A stretch of 7,247 nucleotides of DNA from an uncultured bacterium (GTDB lineage Bacteria; Bdellovibrionota_C; UBA2361; SZUA-149; CALKYB01), in contig CALKYB010000332.1 in the NCBI GenBank assembly GCA_938003565.1, forward strand, positions 1 through 7,247, written 5' to 3'. Made by a program: the position numbers and the translations under genes. Shown in pieces: positions 6,298-7,247 of this stretch (position 1 is the stretch's first letter; each line of letters starts with the position of its first letter). The notes under the pieces are model-generated. The model saw only the letters and a list, made by a program, of their open reading frames with translations. It did no database searches and had not been told where the DNA came from.

Positions 6298-7165
6298 CGG
6301 CTCTTCCGGACTAGTTGGTAGCGCTTTTCGATCAAGCGAAAAGGCATCTCAACACGAAATTATTAGGCTCCTTCGCTCTAAACTTTCTGACATACCTCAA
6401 GGCTCCACTGTTTGGAACGATAGAAAAGCTGACAATTGTATCCCCGAGGTTGATGGGGTCGTTCACCTTGCTGGAGAAAGTGTAATAGGAAGATGGACTA
6501 AATCAAAAAAATCAGAAATTTTCTCTAGTAGAGTAGAGAGCACTAAAAACTTAGTAGCCTCTATATTGCAAAATAAAAACCTACCTGAGGTCTTTATTTG
6601 CGCCAGCGCAATAGGAATATACGGGAATAGAGGAAACGAAAGCCTAGATGAAACAAGTAGTTCTGGGGATGGGTTCTTGGCAGAAACGACAATCGCCTGG
6701 GAAAATGCCTGCAGACCTCTAAAAGATGCTGGGGTTCGAGTAGTGAATTTAAGAATTGGCGTAGTTCTTAGCAACAAGGGCGGAGCCCTGGCCAAAATGT
6801 TGCCTGCATTTAAATTAGGGCTCGGTGGGCCGCTTGGAGATGGTCAACAATGGATGAGTTGGGTCAGTATCGAGGACTTGATTCAGTCCATACACTTTCT
6901 TCTAGATAACAATAATCTATCGGGACCGGTAAACATAACATCACCAACCCCCCTAACTAATAGAGAATTCACAAAAACTCTAGGATCGACACTTCGTAGA
7001 CCAACTATTTTTCCTGTGCCAAAAGCCATCTTAGAACTGATTTTTGGGGAAATGGCTAAAGAAACCCTTTTGCTTAGTAGTAAAGTACTACCCCAAAAAC
7101 TATTATCCAGCGGATTTCAGTTCAAACACCCTCAACTCAAACAAGCCCTTAATGCCCTATGTTAA
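6281..7165 (+). CDS. TIGR01777 / YfcH-family NAD(P)-dependent epimerase-like SDR
   Basis: 294 residues, typical of this extended-SDR family (E. coli YfcH, human SDR39U1), whose substrate is unknown. The N-terminal Rossmann motif is SGSSGLVGSAF with Gly7, Gly10 and Gly13. Other family marks are VVHLAGESVIGRW (60-72), the SSRVEST segment (82-88), SAIGIYG (109-115) with the likely catalytic Tyr114, LRIGVVLSNKGGALAKM (157-173), and LGLGGPLGDGQQWMSWVSIEDL (179-200). The C-terminal section from about 245 (PKAILELIFGEMAKETLLLSSKVLP) matches the DUF1731-like tail. The ATG at 6281 gives the normal MKVLLSGSSG start, 17 bp inside dcd; an upstream TTG at 6245 would add 12 residues not typical of the family. 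The overlap suggests translational coupling to dcd. Being in a threonine/dCTP cluster gives no real clue to substrate. The protein is probably cytoplasmic. Confidence 0.92.
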   Translation: MKVLLSGSSGLVGSAFRSSEKASQHEIIRLLRSKLSDIPQGSTVWNDRKADNCIPEVDGVVHLAGESVIGRWTKSKKSEIFSSRVESTKNLVASILQNKNLPEVFICASAIGIYGNRGNESLDETSSSGDGFLAETTIAWENACRPLKDAGVRVVNLRIGVVLSNKGGALAKMLPAFKLGLGGPLGDGQQWMSWVSIEDLIQSIHFLLDNNNLSGPVNITSPTPLTNREFTKTLGSTLRRPTIFPVPKAILELIFGEMAKETLLLSSKVLPQKLLSSGFQFKHPQLKQALNALC

Positions 7166-7203
7166 CTCTGAGCTCCGAAACCCAATCCCTGTAAAGATAA
7201 TTT

Positions 7204-7240
7204 ACAATAGACTATAAAAAATATTATAGTTACTAATTGT
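7204..7240. other. AT-rich imperfect inverted repeat after the last gene
   Basis: ACTATAA (7211-7217) and TTATAGT (7224-7230) pair perfectly around six bases. The pairing extends outward (ACAATAG at 7204-7210 with CTAATTGT at 7233-7240) if a three-base bulge is allowed. It lies 38 bases after the SDR stop. It could end the operon transcript, but the stem is almost entirely A/T and no T-tract follows. The remaining bases 7166-7203 show nothing else. Confidence 0.35.
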
Positions 7241-7247
7241 TATAGCC

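Overview
The window reads as ordinary chromosome of a free-living gammaproteobacterium with roughly 40-45% GC by eye. The gammaproteobacterial reading rests on an E. coli-type fused ThrA (aspartokinase plus homoserine dehydrogenase, 819 residues), an E. coli-type ThrC, a Tpx of the E. coli family, a DUF4124 exported protein and a YfcH-type SDR. It is an inference; the sequence does not fix a genus. No mobile element, CRISPR array, rRNA or tRNA was found.

Left part (1-1025): the 3' end of a Nudix hydrolase gene that starts before the window, then tpx (thiol peroxidase), then a short convergent intergenic region with a strong 11-bp hairpin. On the minus strand (1026-1676) lies an exported protein with an N-terminal DUF4124-like segment, a basic Lys/Pro-rich linker containing a small pentapeptide repeat, and a C-terminal glutaredoxin-like domain with a CAHC active site.

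Middle (1677-1978): a 302-bp divergent intergenic region between the glutaredoxin-like gene and thrA. It contains two TTGACA boxes facing thrA, a perfect 12-bp palindrome and three small inverted repeats. It has no recognisable Thr/Ile-rich leader peptide of the thrL kind.

Right part (1979-7165): a tight plus-strand cluster thrA - thrC - dcd - SDR epimerase with gaps of 6 bp, 8 bp and a 17-bp overlap, so probably one operon. ThrA performs the first and third steps from aspartate towards threonine and ThrC the last. The homoserine kinase gene (thrB), which lies between them in the E. coli arrangement, is absent and must be elsewhere or replaced. Dcd supplies dUTP for dTMP synthesis. The SDR is of the TIGR01777/YfcH type with unknown substrate. 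An AT-rich imperfect inverted repeat lies just after the last gene.

Nothing here forces the conclusion of a wholly new system. The points most worth a second look are the missing thrB, the non-leader-peptide control region of thrA, the exported DUF4124-glutaredoxin fusion, and the divergent C-terminal motifs of Dcd.
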